DNA of 64,000 nucleotides, from NCBI GenBank assembly GCA_017642895.1, contig JAEPON010000001.1:310001-374000 (forward strand), in the 5' to 3' direction. Both the position numbers and the translations under genes were made by a program. Positions within the stretch are counted from its first letter, which is position 1. Every line of letters starts with the position of its first letter. Under the pieces are notes generated by a model. It had not been told where the DNA came from and ran no database searches. It worked only from the letters and a program-made list of their open reading frames with translations. The DNA comes from Roseitalea sp. (GTDB lineage Bacteria; Pseudomonadota; Alphaproteobacteria; Rhizobiales; Rhizobiaceae). Positions 25,624 through 35,352 of the stretch are shown piece after piece.

Positions 25624-26638
25624 CGGTCAGGCTCATGTGGCGGCCGACCGATGGCTTGCTGGTCGCCCGGTCGATGACGAAGTCGTGGCCCTTCGGCTTG
25701 CGGCCGATCGCCTCGTCGATCGTCGCCGAAACAAGCTCATTGCCCTCCGATTGGCGCAAGGGGCCACGCAGGTCGGCTGCATCCTCCTGCCCAAGGCACA
25801 TGTAGAGCGTGCCGGTGCAGGTCAGGCGGACACGGTTGCAGCTTTCGCAGAAATTGTGCGTCATCGGCGTGATGAAGCCGAGCCGGCCGCCGGTTTCGGC
25901 AACCTGAACGTAGCGCGCCGGTCCGCCGGTCTTGTAGGGGATGTCATCGAGCGTGAAACGCTCCGACAGGTCGGCCCGCACCTGCGACAGCGGCAGATAC
26001 TGGTCAGTGCGGTCCTCGTCGATCTCGCCCATCGGCATGGTCTCGATCAGCGTGAAATCGAACCCTTCGCCATGCGCCCATTTCATCATCGGCTCGATCT
26101 CGGCCTCGTTGAAGCCTTTCAGCGCAACCGCGTTGATCTTGATCTGCAGGCCGGCCTTCTTCGCCGCCTCAATGCCGCCGAGCACCTTGTCCAGATCGCC
26201 CCAGCGGGTGATCGCCTTGAACTTGTCCGGATCGAGCGTATCGAGCGAAACATTGACGCGCCTGACGCCGTAATCGACCAGTTGATCGGCAAAGCGCGTC
26301 AGTTGCGAGCCGTTGGTGGTGAGCGTCAGTTCATCGAGAGCACCCGAAACCAGATGCCGCGATAGCTGTCCGATCAGATGCATGATGTTCTTGCGCACCA
26401 GCGGCTCGCCGCCGGTCAGGCGCAACTTCTTGACGCCTTTTTCAACGAAGACCGTGCACAGGCGGTCCAGTTCCTCCAGCGTCAGCAGATCCTTTTTGGG
26501 CAGAAAGGTCATCTGCTCGGACATGCAATAGACGCAGCGGAAGTCGCAACGGTCGGTGACCGACACACGCAGATAGCTGACTGTGCGCCCGAACGGGTCG
26601 ATCATGGCGGGCTGGCTGGCAACGGGATCAGTGGACAT
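25616..26638 (-). CDS. moaA: GTP 3',8-cyclase MoaA
   Basis: Radical-SAM enzyme of the first step of molybdopterin synthesis. The 340 residues have the SAM cluster motif CDFRCVYC near residue 32, [12 protein letters not shown] and the second cluster [11 protein letters not shown] with a further cysteine in YMCLGQ. The essential C-terminal Gly-Gly is present (SLTGG). Two adjacent ATGs (26641 and 26638) are possible. It is separated from the other cofactor genes at 17-20 kb and forms its own overlapping operon. Confidence 0.95.
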   Translation of the reverse strand: MSTDPVASQPAMIDPFGRTVSYLRVSVTDRCDFRCVYCMSEQMTFLPKKDLLTLEELDRLCTVFVEKGVKKLRLTGGEPLVRKNIMHLIGQLSRHLVSGALDELTLTTNGSQLTRFADQLVDYGVRRVNVSLDTLDPDKFKAITRWGDLDKVLGGIEAAKKAGLQIKINAVALKGFNEAEIEPMMKWAHGEGFDFTLIETMPMGEIDEDRTDQYLPLSQVRADLSERFTLDDIPYKTGGPARYVQVAETGGRLGFITPMTHNFCESCNRVRLTCTGTLYMCLGQEDAADLRGPLRQSEGNELVSATIDEAIGRKPKGHDFVIDRATSKPSVGRHMSLTGG

Positions 26639-26749
26639 CATTCACTCGTCAATATCGAAGCATCCACACTTTTCCGGTTTTGCTTGACGGTCAAGGGTAG
26701 AGCGCGCAATTGCTGATCGAACATGTCATGATTTTCAAGCGGTGTGTCC

Positions 26750-27103
26750 ATGAACGCCATCTGGCCGACCGAATTGCGGGTCTCCGCCGACAACCGTTCG
26801 CTGACCGTCACATTCGATGACGGCACGCGGCACCAACTGCCGGCCGAGATGCTGAGGGTCATGTCGCCGTCGGCTGAAGTGCAGGGACACAGCCCCGCGC
26901 AACGCAAGACCGTCGGCGGCAAGAAGGATGTCGGCATCATCAAGGTCGAGCCGGTCGGCAATTATGCGGTGCGGATCACGTTCGACGACATGCATGCGAC
27001 CGGTATCTTCTCGTGGGACTATCTGAACGAGTTGGGCACCCAGAAGGACGAGAAATGGGCCACCTATCTCGCCGAACTGGAGCAGAAAGGGCTGAGCCGA
27101 TGA
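26750..27103 (+). CDS. DUF971 (gamma-butyrobetaine hydroxylase N-terminal-like) protein
   Basis: A 117-residue stand-alone DUF971 domain. Family marks are PTELRVSADNRSLTVTFDDG, LPAEMLRVMSPSAEVQGH and VGNYAVRITFDDMHATGIFS, then WDYL. In eukaryotes the fold is the N-terminal domain of gamma-butyrobetaine hydroxylase; bacterial single-domain forms are linked to iron-sulfur or molybdenum metabolism, without firm proof. An alternative ATG is 26744. It overlaps the PPOX gene by four bases and is divergent from moaA. Confidence 0.85.
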   Translation: MNAIWPTELRVSADNRSLTVTFDDGTRHQLPAEMLRVMSPSAEVQGHSPAQRKTVGGKKDVGIIKVEPVGNYAVRITFDDMHATGIFSWDYLNELGTQKDEKWATYLAELEQKGLSR

Positions 27104-27717
27104 GTTTTGAAGCGATTGACGAGATTTCCAGGCTTGAATCGCTGTACGGCACGCCTGGCGAAGCCTCGCTTGCAAAGGTCGCCGACCAGATCACGCCCGA
27201 ATATCGCCGGCTTCTGGAGGCATCGCCCTTCTTCACGCTGGCCAGCGTCGGGCCGGAGGGGCTGGACTGTTCGCCGCGCGGCGAACAGGGCGGCGCGTTC
27301 ACCATCCATGACGACCGCACGCTGATCATTCCGGACCGGCGCGGCAACAACCGGATCGACACGCTGCGCAACATTGTGCGCGATCCGCGCGTGGCGTTCT
27401 GTTTCCTCATTCCGGGTTCGAAGACGACGGTGCGGCTCAACGGCACGGCGATCGTGACGGCCGATGCGGCATTGCTGGCATCGCTTGAACGCGACGGCCA
27501 GAGGCCGCGCTCGGCCATCGTCGTCACGATCGGCGAAATCTACACGCAATGCGGCCGCGCGGTGCTGCGCGCCGGCCTGTGGGACCCGGCCAACCATGTC
27601 ACGCCCGGTTCCATCCCGAGCCCGGGCGATGTGTTGGCCGCGCAAACACATGGCAGTATCGACGGCAAGGCCTATGACGCGCAATGGCCCGAGCGCGCGG
27701 CGAAAACGATGTGGTGA
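27100..27717 (+). CDS. PPOX-class FMN flavoprotein (MSMEG_1061 type)
   Basis: A 205-residue member of the pyridoxamine-5'-phosphate-oxidase-like split-barrel fold. Typical segments are SPFFTLASVGPEGLDCSPRG, LIIPDRRGNNRIDTLRNI and VAFCFLIPG, then TTVRLNGTA. The family uses FMN or F420; this subgroup is usually annotated as an FMN flavoprotein without known substrate. ATG 27100 overlaps the DUF971 stop, so the pair is translationally coupled. Confidence 0.85.
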   Translation: MSFEAIDEISRLESLYGTPGEASLAKVADQITPEYRRLLEASPFFTLASVGPEGLDCSPRGEQGGAFTIHDDRTLIIPDRRGNNRIDTLRNIVRDPRVAFCFLIPGSKTTVRLNGTAIVTADAALLASLERDGQRPRSAIVVTIGEIYTQCGRAVLRAGLWDPANHVTPGSIPSPGDVLAAQTHGSIDGKAYDAQWPERAAKTMW

Positions 27718-27730
27718 GCGCCGACGCGCC

Positions 27731-29335
27731 TTAGCCCAGATTCAGTTCCTTGAAGAAATCGTTGCCCTTGTCATCGATGACGATGAAGGCAGGGAAGTCC
27801 TCGACCTCGATGCGCCAGATCGCTTCCATGCCCAGTTCGGGATATTCGACGACGTCGACCTTTTTGATGCAATCCTGCGCAAGGCGTGCGGCGGGCCCAC
27901 CGATCGAGCCCAGATAGAAGCCGCCATGGCGGGCGCAGGCTTCGCGCACCTGTCGTGATCGGTTGCCCTTGGCGAGCATGACCATCGATCCGCCGAAGGA
28001 CTGGAACTGGTCGACATAGGAATCCATGCGGCCTGCCGTCGTCGGCCCGAACGAGCCCGAGGCGAATCCTTCGGGCGTCTTGGCCGGGCCGGCATAATAG
28101 ATCGGATGGTTCTTGAAATAGTCCGGCATCGGCTCGCCATTTTCCAGCCGCTCACGGATTTTCGAGTGGGCGAGATCGCGTGCGACGATGATCGAGCCGG
28201 TCAGGGAAAGGCGGGTCTTGACGGGATGTTGGCCCAGTGCGCGCAGAATTTGAGCCATGGGTTGGTTGAGGTCGATGCGTACCACGTCGCCGCCCAACGT
28301 GCTTTCATCCACATCGGGCATGTAGTGCGCCGGATTGGTCTCAAGCTGTTCGAGGAAGACGCCGTCCCGCGTGATCCGGCCAAGCGCCTGCCTGTCCGCC
28401 GAGCATGAAACGCCGAGACCGATCGGCAAGGAAGCGCCATGGCGGGGCAGGCGGATGACGCGCACGTCGTGGCAGAAATATTTGCCGCCGAACTGCGCGC
28501 CGACGCCCATCTGCTGGGTCAGCTTGTGGACTTCGGCTTCCATGTCCAGATCGCGGAAGGCGTGCGCGTCCTCGGAGCCTTCGGTGGGCAAGCCATCGAG
28601 ATAGCGGGTCGATGCCAGCTTGACGGTCTTCAAGTTCATTTCGGCGCTGGTGCCGCCGATGACGATGGCCAGATGGTAGGGCGGGCAGGCAGCCGTGCCC
28701 AAAGTCAGGATCTTCTCCTTGAGGAAACCGATCATCCGGTCATGGGTCAGGAGCGACGGCGTGCCCTGATAAAGGAAGGTCTTGTTGGCCGATCCGCCGC
28801 CCTTGGCGACGAACAGGAAGTCATAGGCGTCGTCGCCTTCCTCATAGATATCGACTTGCGCGGGCAGATTGTTGCGCGTGTTCTTCTCCTCGAACATGGA
28901 AAGTGGCGCAAGCTGCGAATAGCGCAAGTTCTTGCGCTCATAGGCATCGCGCACGCCCTGTCCGAGCGCGGCCTCGTCGCCGCCCTCGGTCCAGACGCGC
29001 CGGCCCTTCTTGCCCATGATGATCGCCGTGCCCGTGTCCTGGCACATGGGCAGGACGCCGCCGGCGGCGATGTTGGCGTTCTTCAGGAGATCGTAGGCGA
29101 CGAACCGGTCATTGTCTGTCGCTTCGGGGTCTTCAAGGATCGAGGCAAGCTGTTTGAGATGGCCCGGGCGCAACAGGTGATTGATGTCCGAAAACGCCGC
29201 TTCGGACAAAAGCCGCAGCGCTTCGGGCTCGACGACCAGCATGTCCTGGCCGCGGAACCGGTCGATACCGACATGATCCGTCGTCAGCCGGCGAAAGGCC
29301 GTGTCGGCTTTGGCAAGGGGGAACAGCGCGCTCAT
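27731..29335 (-). CDS. Class I (iron-sulfur) fumarate hydratase
   Basis: Single-chain class I fumarase of 534 residues that interconverts fumarate and malate with a 4Fe-4S cluster. The N-terminal alpha part has [17 protein letters not shown] (first cluster cysteine) and [12 protein letters not shown]. Further on are [16 protein letters not shown] and [17 protein letters not shown], and the C-terminal beta part reads [20 protein letters not shown]. Length matches the fused alpha/beta form. It is divergent from the LacI gene; the 159 bases between them hold the operator described below. Confidence 0.93.
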   Translation of the reverse strand: MSALFPLAKADTAFRRLTTDHVGIDRFRGQDMLVVEPEALRLLSEAAFSDINHLLRPGHLKQLASILEDPEATDNDRFVAYDLLKNANIAAGGVLPMCQDTGTAIIMGKKGRRVWTEGGDEAALGQGVRDAYERKNLRYSQLAPLSMFEEKNTRNNLPAQVDIYEEGDDAYDFLFVAKGGGSANKTFLYQGTPSLLTHDRMIGFLKEKILTLGTAACPPYHLAIVIGGTSAEMNLKTVKLASTRYLDGLPTEGSEDAHAFRDLDMEAEVHKLTQQMGVGAQFGGKYFCHDVRVIRLPRHGASLPIGLGVSCSADRQALGRITRDGVFLEQLETNPAHYMPDVDESTLGGDVVRIDLNQPMAQILRALGQHPVKTRLSLTGSIIVARDLAHSKIRERLENGEPMPDYFKNHPIYYAGPAKTPEGFASGSFGPTTAGRMDSYVDQFQSFGGSMVMLAKGNRSRQVREACARHGGFYLGSIGGPAARLAQDCIKKVDVVEYPELGMEAIWRIEVEDFPAFIVIDDKGNDFFKELNLG

Positions 29336-29435
29336 CGGTACCTCCGGCGTTTTTCAAACGCTTCTAGCGAACGGACGGCAAAGCGCAATCGCGGCTTTGG
29401 CCCAATCGGTCGCGCGGCCGATGCTGCGATGCGCA

Positions 29436-29465
29436 TTGACGATGCCGATGGACGTACCTCATAAA
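29436..29465 (+). promoter_or_regulatory. Candidate promoter with embedded operator for the LacI gene
   Basis: A -35-like TTGACG (29436-29441) and a -10-like CATAAA (29460-29465) are 18 bases apart. Between and overlapping them lies CGTACCTCAT (29453-29462), identical over 10 bases to the right half of the inverted repeat at 32879-32896. The left half is imperfect. This would fit auto-regulation by the LacI protein encoded 30 bases downstream. Confidence 0.45.
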
Positions 29466-29494
29466 GGCTGCGAACGAGAGGGAGCCAGCGGCGC

Positions 29495-30523
29495 ATGTCG
29501 CGACCGACAGTCCACGACATCGCGCAGACGGCCGGCGTGAGCCTTGCGACCGTCGATCGCGTGCTCAACAAGCGGCCCGGCGTGCGCGCCAAGACGATTT
29601 CGCGGGTCAATGACGCGATCGAAAAGCTTGGCTATGTGCGCGATGTCGCCGCCGCAAACCTGGCCCGCCAGCGCACCTATGATTTCACCTGCATCCTGCC
29701 GGACGCACCGACCGAGTTCCTGTCGGAACTGCGCGCGGCCGTCTCCGAAAGCGCGGCGATGAGTGTGATGGAGCGGATGCGGATCGCGGTTTCGACCTAT
29801 CCGGCCGATGACACCCATGCGCTTGCCGACATGATCGGCGGCATGGCCAGGACGCCGCCGGACGGGCTTGCCCTGATGGCACCCGAGACGCCGCGCGTGC
29901 GCGATGCGGTGCGCCGTGTGATGGCGGCCGGCACCAGCGTGGTGCCGATGGTGGCCGACCTGCCGACGGCGGGCTGCGGGCATTTTGTCGGCATCAACAA
30001 CATTGCGGCGGGCCGTACGGCGGCGACGCTGCTCGGCCGGTTCCTGCCGGTCGAACCGGCCTCGGTGCTGGTGATCGCCGGCTCGATGAGCGCCCGCGAC
30101 CATGCCGAACGCCGGCTCGGCTTCGATCAGGTCATGGCGGAGCGCTTTTCGCACCTGCATGTGCTGCCGACACTCGAATGCCATGACCGGAGCGATCTTG
30201 TGACCAAGCGGTTGACCGACCTTCTGACCAGGCACCCCGATGTTTGCGGCATCTATTCGGCCGGGGCGGGCAATCAGGGGCTGGTACAGGCGCTCAACGC
30301 CTCGGGTTCGGGCGACGGCGTTACCGTGATCGCGCATGAATTGACCGACTGCACGCGGGCGGCGCTGACCGATGGTACGATCGATGCGGTGATCGCGCAA
30401 AATCCCGGCCATATCGTGCGCTCGGCGCTGCGGGTTCTCAAGGCGGATGTGGACGGCATGGAGACGATCCCGTCGCAGGAGCGCATCCGCACGGAAATCT
30501 TTCTCAGGGAGAATTTGCCCTGA
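29495..30523 (+). CDS. LacI-family transcriptional regulator of the sugar locus
   Basis: A 342-residue LacI/GalR regulator. The headpiece is TVHDIAQTAGVSLATVDRVL at the start, followed by the hinge (NLARQRTYDFTCILPDAP) and a periplasmic-binding-protein-like effector domain of the peripl_BP_4 type, as in sugar-responsive regulators. It precedes the isomerase, dehydrogenase and transporter genes on the same strand and is the obvious repressor or activator of the locus. The inducer is unknown. Confidence 0.9.
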   Translation: MSRPTVHDIAQTAGVSLATVDRVLNKRPGVRAKTISRVNDAIEKLGYVRDVAAANLARQRTYDFTCILPDAPTEFLSELRAAVSESAAMSVMERMRIAVSTYPADDTHALADMIGGMARTPPDGLALMAPETPRVRDAVRRVMAAGTSVVPMVADLPTAGCGHFVGINNIAAGRTAATLLGRFLPVEPASVLVIAGSMSARDHAERRLGFDQVMAERFSHLHVLPTLECHDRSDLVTKRLTDLLTRHPDVCGIYSAGAGNQGLVQALNASGSGDGVTVIAHELTDCTRAALTDGTIDAVIAQNPGHIVRSALRVLKADVDGMETIPSQERIRTEIFLRENLP

Positions 30524-30576
30524 AGCCGGGGCGGCACGCCGCGACCGGGTCCGTTTATCGATTGGGAGGAGAGACC

Positions 30577-31632
30577 ATGAAAACCATCAAGGGTCCGGCT
30601 TTGTTTCTGGCGCAGTTTGCCGGCGACGAGGCGCCGTTCAACTCATGGGACGCGATCACCAAATGGGCGGCCGATTGCGGCTATATCGGTGTTCAGGTGC
30701 CAAGCTGGGACGGGCGCCTGTTCGACCTCGCAACAGCGGCCGACAGCAAGGATTATTGCGACGCGTTCAAGGGCAAGGCGGCCGAGAACGGTGTCGCGGT
30801 GACCGAATTGTCGACGCATCTTCAGGGCCAGCTCGTTGCCGTCCATCCGGCCTATGACGCCGCCTTTGACGGGTTTGCCGATGCTGCTGTGCGCGGCGAT
30901 CCCAAGGCGCGGCAGGCATGGGCGGTCGACCAGGTCAAAAAGGCGATCAGCGCCTCGCGCCATCTGGGCATCGGCGCGCATGCGACCTTTTCGGGCGCGC
31001 TCGCCTGGCCCTATCTGTATCCCTGGCCGCAGCGGCCGGCGGGTCTTGTGGAAGCGGCGTTTGACGAGTTGGCCGCGCGCTGGCGGCCGATCCTCGATCA
31101 TGCCGAGGAGAACGGCGTCGATGTCTGCTACGAGATCCATCCGGGCGAGGATTTGCATGACGGCATCACCTTCGAGATGTTTCTTGAGCGGCTCGGCGGG
31201 CATGCGCGCTGCAACATGCTCTATGACCCCAGTCACTATGTGCTGCAGGCGCTCGACTATCTCGACAATATCGACATTTATCACGACCGGATCCGGATGT
31301 TCCACGTCAAGGATGCCGAACTGAACCCGACCGGCCGGCAGGGTGTCTATGGCGGCTATCAGAGCTGGGTGGACCGGGCCGGGCGGTTCCGCTCGCTGGG
31401 CGACGGGCAGGTGGATTTCGGCGCCGTCTTCTCCAAGCTGACCCAGTACGATTTCGACGGCTGGGCCGTGGTCGAATGGGAATGCGCGCTCAAACATCCC
31501 GAGGACGGCGCCCGCGAGGGCGCGGCGTTTGTCGATGCGCACATCATCCGCGTCACCGAGCACGCCTTTGACGATTTCGCTGGCGCCGGCACGGACGATG
31601 CCGCCAATCGCAAAATGCTCGGCATCGGCTGA
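30577..31632 (+). CDS. TIM-barrel sugar isomerase/epimerase
   Basis: A 351-residue xylose-isomerase-like TIM-barrel protein. ATG 30577 follows GGGAGGAGA and fits the conserved start. Likely metal ligands of this family are seen in order: YEIHPGED, MLYDPSHY, MFHVKDAE and VVEWECA. Related proteins include sugar and sugar-phosphate isomerases or epimerases, apiose isomerase, and lyases acting on 3-keto-glycosides; this protein is not close enough to any one that I know to be assigned. It is followed by the dehydrogenase after an 11-base gap. Confidence 0.85.
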   Translation: MKTIKGPALFLAQFAGDEAPFNSWDAITKWAADCGYIGVQVPSWDGRLFDLATAADSKDYCDAFKGKAAENGVAVTELSTHLQGQLVAVHPAYDAAFDGFADAAVRGDPKARQAWAVDQVKKAISASRHLGIGAHATFSGALAWPYLYPWPQRPAGLVEAAFDELAARWRPILDHAEENGVDVCYEIHPGEDLHDGITFEMFLERLGGHARCNMLYDPSHYVLQALDYLDNIDIYHDRIRMFHVKDAELNPTGRQGVYGGYQSWVDRAGRFRSLGDGQVDFGAVFSKLTQYDFDGWAVVEWECALKHPEDGAREGAAFVDAHIIRVTEHAFDDFAGAGTDDAANRKMLGIG

Positions 31633-31643
31633 GGGGGACGGAC

Positions 31644-32819
31644 ATGGCCATCGAAGGCAGGAACAACATGGCCGGACGCCCCATCCGGCTGGGCATGGTC
31701 GGCGGCGGGCGCGATGCGTTCATCGGCGCGGTGCACCGCATCGCCGCACGCATCGACGGGCACTATCAGCTTGTTGCGGGCGCGTTCAGTTCGACGGCGG
31801 AGAAATCCAGGGCATCGGGCCGCGATCTCGGCCTGCCGGACGACCGGGTTTATGGCGATTTCACCGCGATGGCCAAGCGCGAGGCGCGACTGAAGGGCGG
31901 CATCGATGCGGTCGCCATCGTCACGCCCAATCACATGCACTATCCGGTGGCGCGCGAGTTCCTGAAGCGCGGCATCCATGTGATCTGCGACAAGCCGCTG
32001 ACGGCGGCGCTCGGCGAAGCCAGAAAGCTGGCCAAACTCGCCGAGCAATCCGACGCGCTGTTCGTGCTGACGCACAATTACACCGGCTATCCGATGGTGC
32101 GGCAGGCACGGCAGATGGTGGCCGATGGCGAGCTTGGCGCGCTGCGCCTCGTCCAGATGGAGTATGCGCAGGACTGGCTGACCGAGGACTTGGAATCGAC
32201 CGGCCAGAAACAGGCCGGCTGGCGCACCGACCCGGCACGATCGGGTGCGGGCGGCGCGATTGGCGATATCGGCACGCATGCGCTCAGTCTCGGCCTGTTC
32301 ACCTCCGGGCTGACGGTGGAGGCGCTGTCGGCCGATCTGCACAGCTTTGTCGATGGCCGCCGCGTCGACGACAACGCCCATATCCTTGTGCGCTTTGCCG
32401 GCGGTGCCAGGGGCATGTTGTGGTGCAGCCAGGTCGCGCCGGGCAATGAGAACGGGCTGCGCCTGCGCCTTTATGGCGACAAGGGCGGGCTGGAATGGGC
32501 GCAGGAGCACCCCAACCATCTGTGGTTCACGCCATTCGGCGAGACCAAGCGGCTGATCACCCGCAACGGTGCCGGGGCGGGCGAAGCGGCGGGCCGGGTG
32601 AGCCGCATCCCGCCGGGCCATCCCGAAGGCTATCTGGAAGGCTTCGCCACCATCTACACCGAGGCGGCTCACGCGATCCGCGCGAAAGGCGCCGGCGAAG
32701 CCGTGCCCGCCGACGTGATCTATCCGACCGTCCACGACGGGCTGATCGGTGTCGCCTTCGTCGAGGCCTGCGTGCGCTCATCCAAACGCAATGCCGCGTG
32801 GACCCGGCTTGCCATCTGA
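31644..32819 (+). CDS. Gfo/Idh/MocA-family sugar dehydrogenase
   Basis: An NAD(P)-dependent oxidoreductase of 391 residues (383 from the second ATG at 31668). The Rossmann start is LGMVGGGRDAFIGAVHR; the catalytic lysine motif reads HVICDKPLT near residue 117 (EKP in most relatives). The C-terminal beta-sheet domain starts about residue 140, with GGAIGDIGTHALSL carrying the usual histidine. It probably oxidises a hydroxyl of the imported sugar or derivative. The operator and promoter of the transporter genes start 55 bases after its stop. Confidence 0.88.
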   Translation: MAIEGRNNMAGRPIRLGMVGGGRDAFIGAVHRIAARIDGHYQLVAGAFSSTAEKSRASGRDLGLPDDRVYGDFTAMAKREARLKGGIDAVAIVTPNHMHYPVAREFLKRGIHVICDKPLTAALGEARKLAKLAEQSDALFVLTHNYTGYPMVRQARQMVADGELGALRLVQMEYAQDWLTEDLESTGQKQAGWRTDPARSGAGGAIGDIGTHALSLGLFTSGLTVEALSADLHSFVDGRRVDDNAHILVRFAGGARGMLWCSQVAPGNENGLRLRLYGDKGGLEWAQEHPNHLWFTPFGETKRLITRNGAGAGEAAGRVSRIPPGHPEGYLEGFATIYTEAAHAIRAKGAGEAVPADVIYPTVHDGLIGVAFVEACVRSSKRNAAWTRLAI

Positions 32820-32873
32820 CCGCGACTGACCGGCCGGCGGCGAACTTTTTTGTCGCCGGGACAAATTTGGGAC

Positions 32874-32903
32874 TCGACATGAGGTGCGTACCTCATTTAG
32901 GCT
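32874..32903 (+). promoter_or_regulatory. LacI-type operator inside a candidate promoter before the transporter genes
   Basis: The 18-base near-palindrome ATGAGGTGCGTACCTCAT (32879-32896) is centred on CG, as LacI-family operators are. Its arms ATGAGGT and ACCTCAT are exact inverted repeats. A -35-like TCGACA (32874-32879) and a weak -10-like TAGGCT (32898-32903) flank it with an 18-base spacer, the same arrangement as before the LacI gene. Binding would block or modulate transcription of the binding-protein gene at 32985. Confidence 0.55.
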
Positions 32904-32984
32904 TTTGACCGAAGCTCGGCGCTTGGGAGGGCCCGACCGGTTGGCGTTCCGTCGCCGCATTCCGCTTCATCAGGGAGGAAATCG

Positions 32985-34304
32985 ATGATCAAACGTGCAT
33001 TGTTGATGGCAACCGCCATGTCGACCGCCGGCCTCATGGGCGCCAACGCCGCCCAGGCCGAGGACTTGACCCTGTGCTGGGCCGCCTGGGATCCGGCCAA
33101 CGCGTTGGTCGAACTGTCCAAGGAGTTCGAGGCCGAAAGCGGTCACACCATGAATTTCGAGTTCGTGCCATGGCCGAACTTCGCCGACCGCATGCTCAAC
33201 GAGCTCAATTCGGGCGGCAAGCTGTGTGACCTTCTGATTGGCGACAGCCAGTGGATCGGCGGCGGCGCCGAGAACGGACACTACGTCAAGCTGAACGACT
33301 TCTTCGAGGCCGAAGGCATTTCGATGGACGATTTCGCCCCGGCGACCGTCTATGCCTATTCGACCTGGCCCAAGGGCACGCCGAACTATTATGCGCTGCC
33401 GGCGATGGGCGATGCCAATGGCTGGTTCTACCGCAAGGACTGGTTCGAGAACGAGGAGATCCGCGCCGCCTATATGGAAGAGACCGGCCAGGAACTGCGC
33501 GAGCCGGAAACCCAGATGGAACTGATGCAGATCGCCAAGTTCTTCCAGGAGCGTGAGATTGACGGCCAGACCCGCTATGGCGTGTCAATCTTCACCGAGC
33601 GCGGTTCGGAAGGCATCACCATGGGCGCCACCGGCGCGCTCTATGCCTGGGGCTTCAAATATGAGAACGAGCCCGGCTCCTACGACATGGAAGGCGCGGT
33701 GAACTCACCCGAGGCGGTTGAGGCGCTTGAGTTCTACAAGGAACTCTATCAGTGCTGCACGCCGCCCGGCTACACGGACGCCTATATGGAGCAGTCGCTC
33801 GACGCCTTTAAGTCCGGTCAGGTGGCGATGGCGATGAACTGGTTCGCCTTCTTCCCGGGCCTTTACGCCGATCCGAACACCGGTGGCGACACGATCGACT
33901 TCTTCGTCAACCCGCCGCAGAACGTCGCTGCCTCGACACTCGGCGGGCAGGGCATCTCGGTTGTCGCCTATTCGGACAAGCAGGATGCGGCGCTCGAATA
34001 CATCAAATGGTTCGCGCAGCCTGACGTGCAGGCCAAATGGTGGGAGCTGGGCGGTTATTCGGCCCACAACTCGGTTCTGCAGGGCGACGGCTTTGAGGAA
34101 AGCGCGCCGTTCGCCGGTGACTTCCTGGTGGCGATGGATGGCGTTCAGGACTTCTGGCAGGAGCCGGCCTATGCGGAACTGCTGCTGGCCATGCAGAAGC
34201 GCCTGCACGACTACATCGTTGCCGATCAGGGCACGGCCCAGGAAGCGCTCGATAAGCTGATCGAGGACTGGACCGAGGTCTTCGAGGACGAAGGCAAGCT
34301 CTGA
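32985..34304 (+). CDS. Sugar ABC transporter substrate-binding protein
   Basis: Periplasmic SBP_bac_1-type binding protein of 439 residues with a signal peptide cut after NAAQAE (about residue 25). The mature start DLTLCWAAWDPANALVELSK and LLIGDSQWIGGGAENGHY are typical of carbohydrate-binding proteins. Aromatic residues are frequent in the cleft-forming segments (WPKGTPNYYALPAMGDANGW). Its ligand is unknown. It is first in a six-gene transporter operon and is followed by a strong hairpin before the permeases. Confidence 0.92.
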   Translation: MIKRALLMATAMSTAGLMGANAAQAEDLTLCWAAWDPANALVELSKEFEAESGHTMNFEFVPWPNFADRMLNELNSGGKLCDLLIGDSQWIGGGAENGHYVKLNDFFEAEGISMDDFAPATVYAYSTWPKGTPNYYALPAMGDANGWFYRKDWFENEEIRAAYMEETGQELREPETQMELMQIAKFFQEREIDGQTRYGVSIFTERGSEGITMGATGALYAWGFKYENEPGSYDMEGAVNSPEAVEALEFYKELYQCCTPPGYTDAYMEQSLDAFKSGQVAMAMNWFAFFPGLYADPNTGGDTIDFFVNPPQNVAASTLGGQGISVVAYSDKQDAALEYIKWFAQPDVQAKWWELGGYSAHNSVLQGDGFEESAPFAGDFLVAMDGVQDFWQEPAYAELLLAMQKRLHDYIVADQGTAQEALDKLIEDWTEVFEDEGKL

Positions 34305-34314
34305 TGCCGACCTG

Positions 34315-34358
34315 CGCCCCGGCCGGGTCCGGCCGGGGCGTTGCCCCTTCCATTTTTT
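34315..34358 (+). terminator. Attenuating hairpin between binding-protein and permease genes
   Basis: A perfect 11-base stem (CGCCCCGGCCG at 34315-34325 with CGGCCGGGGCG at 34330-34340) closes a four-base loop. A run of six T follows at 34353-34358. The T run is 12 bases from the stem, so it is probably a partial terminator or an mRNA stabiliser that raises the ratio of binding protein to permease. Confidence 0.6.
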
Positions 34359-34404
34359 GCATTCATGATCGTGCCCCAGGCACGAGCGGGAGGCTTGTGG
34401 CCGC

Positions 34405-35352
34405 ATGACGGACACCGCCATCGACAAGATCGCCCAGCGCACGCCGACACGCGTCGCCCGCAAGGTGCGCGGCCTGTCGGATCGGGCGATCGCCTGGCTG
34501 TTTGTCGGCCCGACCATCTTCCTTTTGCTGGCGATCAACATCTTCCCGCTGATCTGGACGGTCTATCTGTCGTTCACGAATTTCCGCGCCAACCGCCCCA
34601 ACCGCGAGGTCGAATGGGTGGGACTGCGCAACTATGAGCGCATCCTGACCGACAGCGACATCTGGCTGAACATGCAGGCGACGGCGCACTTCCTGTTCTG
34701 GACGATCGTCTTTCAGGTGCTGATCGGCTTTGCGCTCGCCTATCTGATCAACAAGAAGTTTCGCGGCAACGATCTTTGGACGACGATCATCGTCCTGCCG
34801 ATGATGCTGTCGCCGGCGGTGGTCGGCAATTTCTGGACCTTCCTCTACCAGCCGCAGATCGGCCTGTTCAATTACATCATCGCCTTCTTCATCGGCGCCG
34901 ATCCGTCCTCGTTCGAGATGATCGGCTCGGTGACGCTCGCGCCCTGGTCGATCGTCATCGTCGACACATGGATGTGGACGCCGTTCGTCATGCTGATCTG
35001 TCTGGCGGGTCTGCGGTCGATTCCGGACTACATTTACGAGGCGGCCGAGATCGACCGGGCGTCGAAATGGCGCCAGTTCTGGACGATCACCGTGCCGATG
35101 GTGCTGCCGTTCCTGATGCTGGCGGTTTTGTTCCGGGGCATCGAGAACTTCAAGATGTTCGATCTGGTCGTCCAGTTGACCGGCGGCGGGCCGGGCAGCA
35201 TCACCGAGCTGGCCTCGATCAATCTCAAGCGCGAAGCGTTCGAGAAGTGGCGCACCGGCTATTCGTCCGCCTACGCGATCATCCTGTTCGTGACGGTGTT
35301 CGGCCTGGCCTCGATTTATGTAAAGGCCCTCAACAAGGTGAAGGAACGATGA
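34405..35352 (+). CDS. Sugar ABC transporter permease (MalF type)
   Basis: Inner-membrane permease of 315 residues with about six helices. Family marks are FVGPTIFLLLAINIFPLIWT near residue 32 and the EAA loop YEAAEIDRASKWRQFWTITV near residue 212. It pairs with the following permease, whose start overlaps its stop by four bases. Confidence 0.93.
   Translation: MTDTAIDKIAQRTPTRVARKVRGLSDRAIAWLFVGPTIFLLLAINIFPLIWTVYLSFTNFRANRPNREVEWVGLRNYERILTDSDIWLNMQATAHFLFWTIVFQVLIGFALAYLINKKFRGNDLWTTIIVLPMMLSPAVVGNFWTFLYQPQIGLFNYIIAFFIGADPSSFEMIGSVTLAPWSIVIVDTWMWTPFVMLICLAGLRSIPDYIYEAAEIDRASKWRQFWTITVPMVLPFLMLAVLFRGIENFKMFDLVVQLTGGGPGSITELASINLKREAFEKWRTGYSSAYAIILFVTVFGLASIYVKALNKVKER

Noticed and set aside
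32830..32865. Intrinsic terminator after the Gfo/Idh/MocA gene
   Set aside because: CGGCGA and TCGCCG can pair, but the T run lies in the loop and not after the stem, so it is not a normal terminator.
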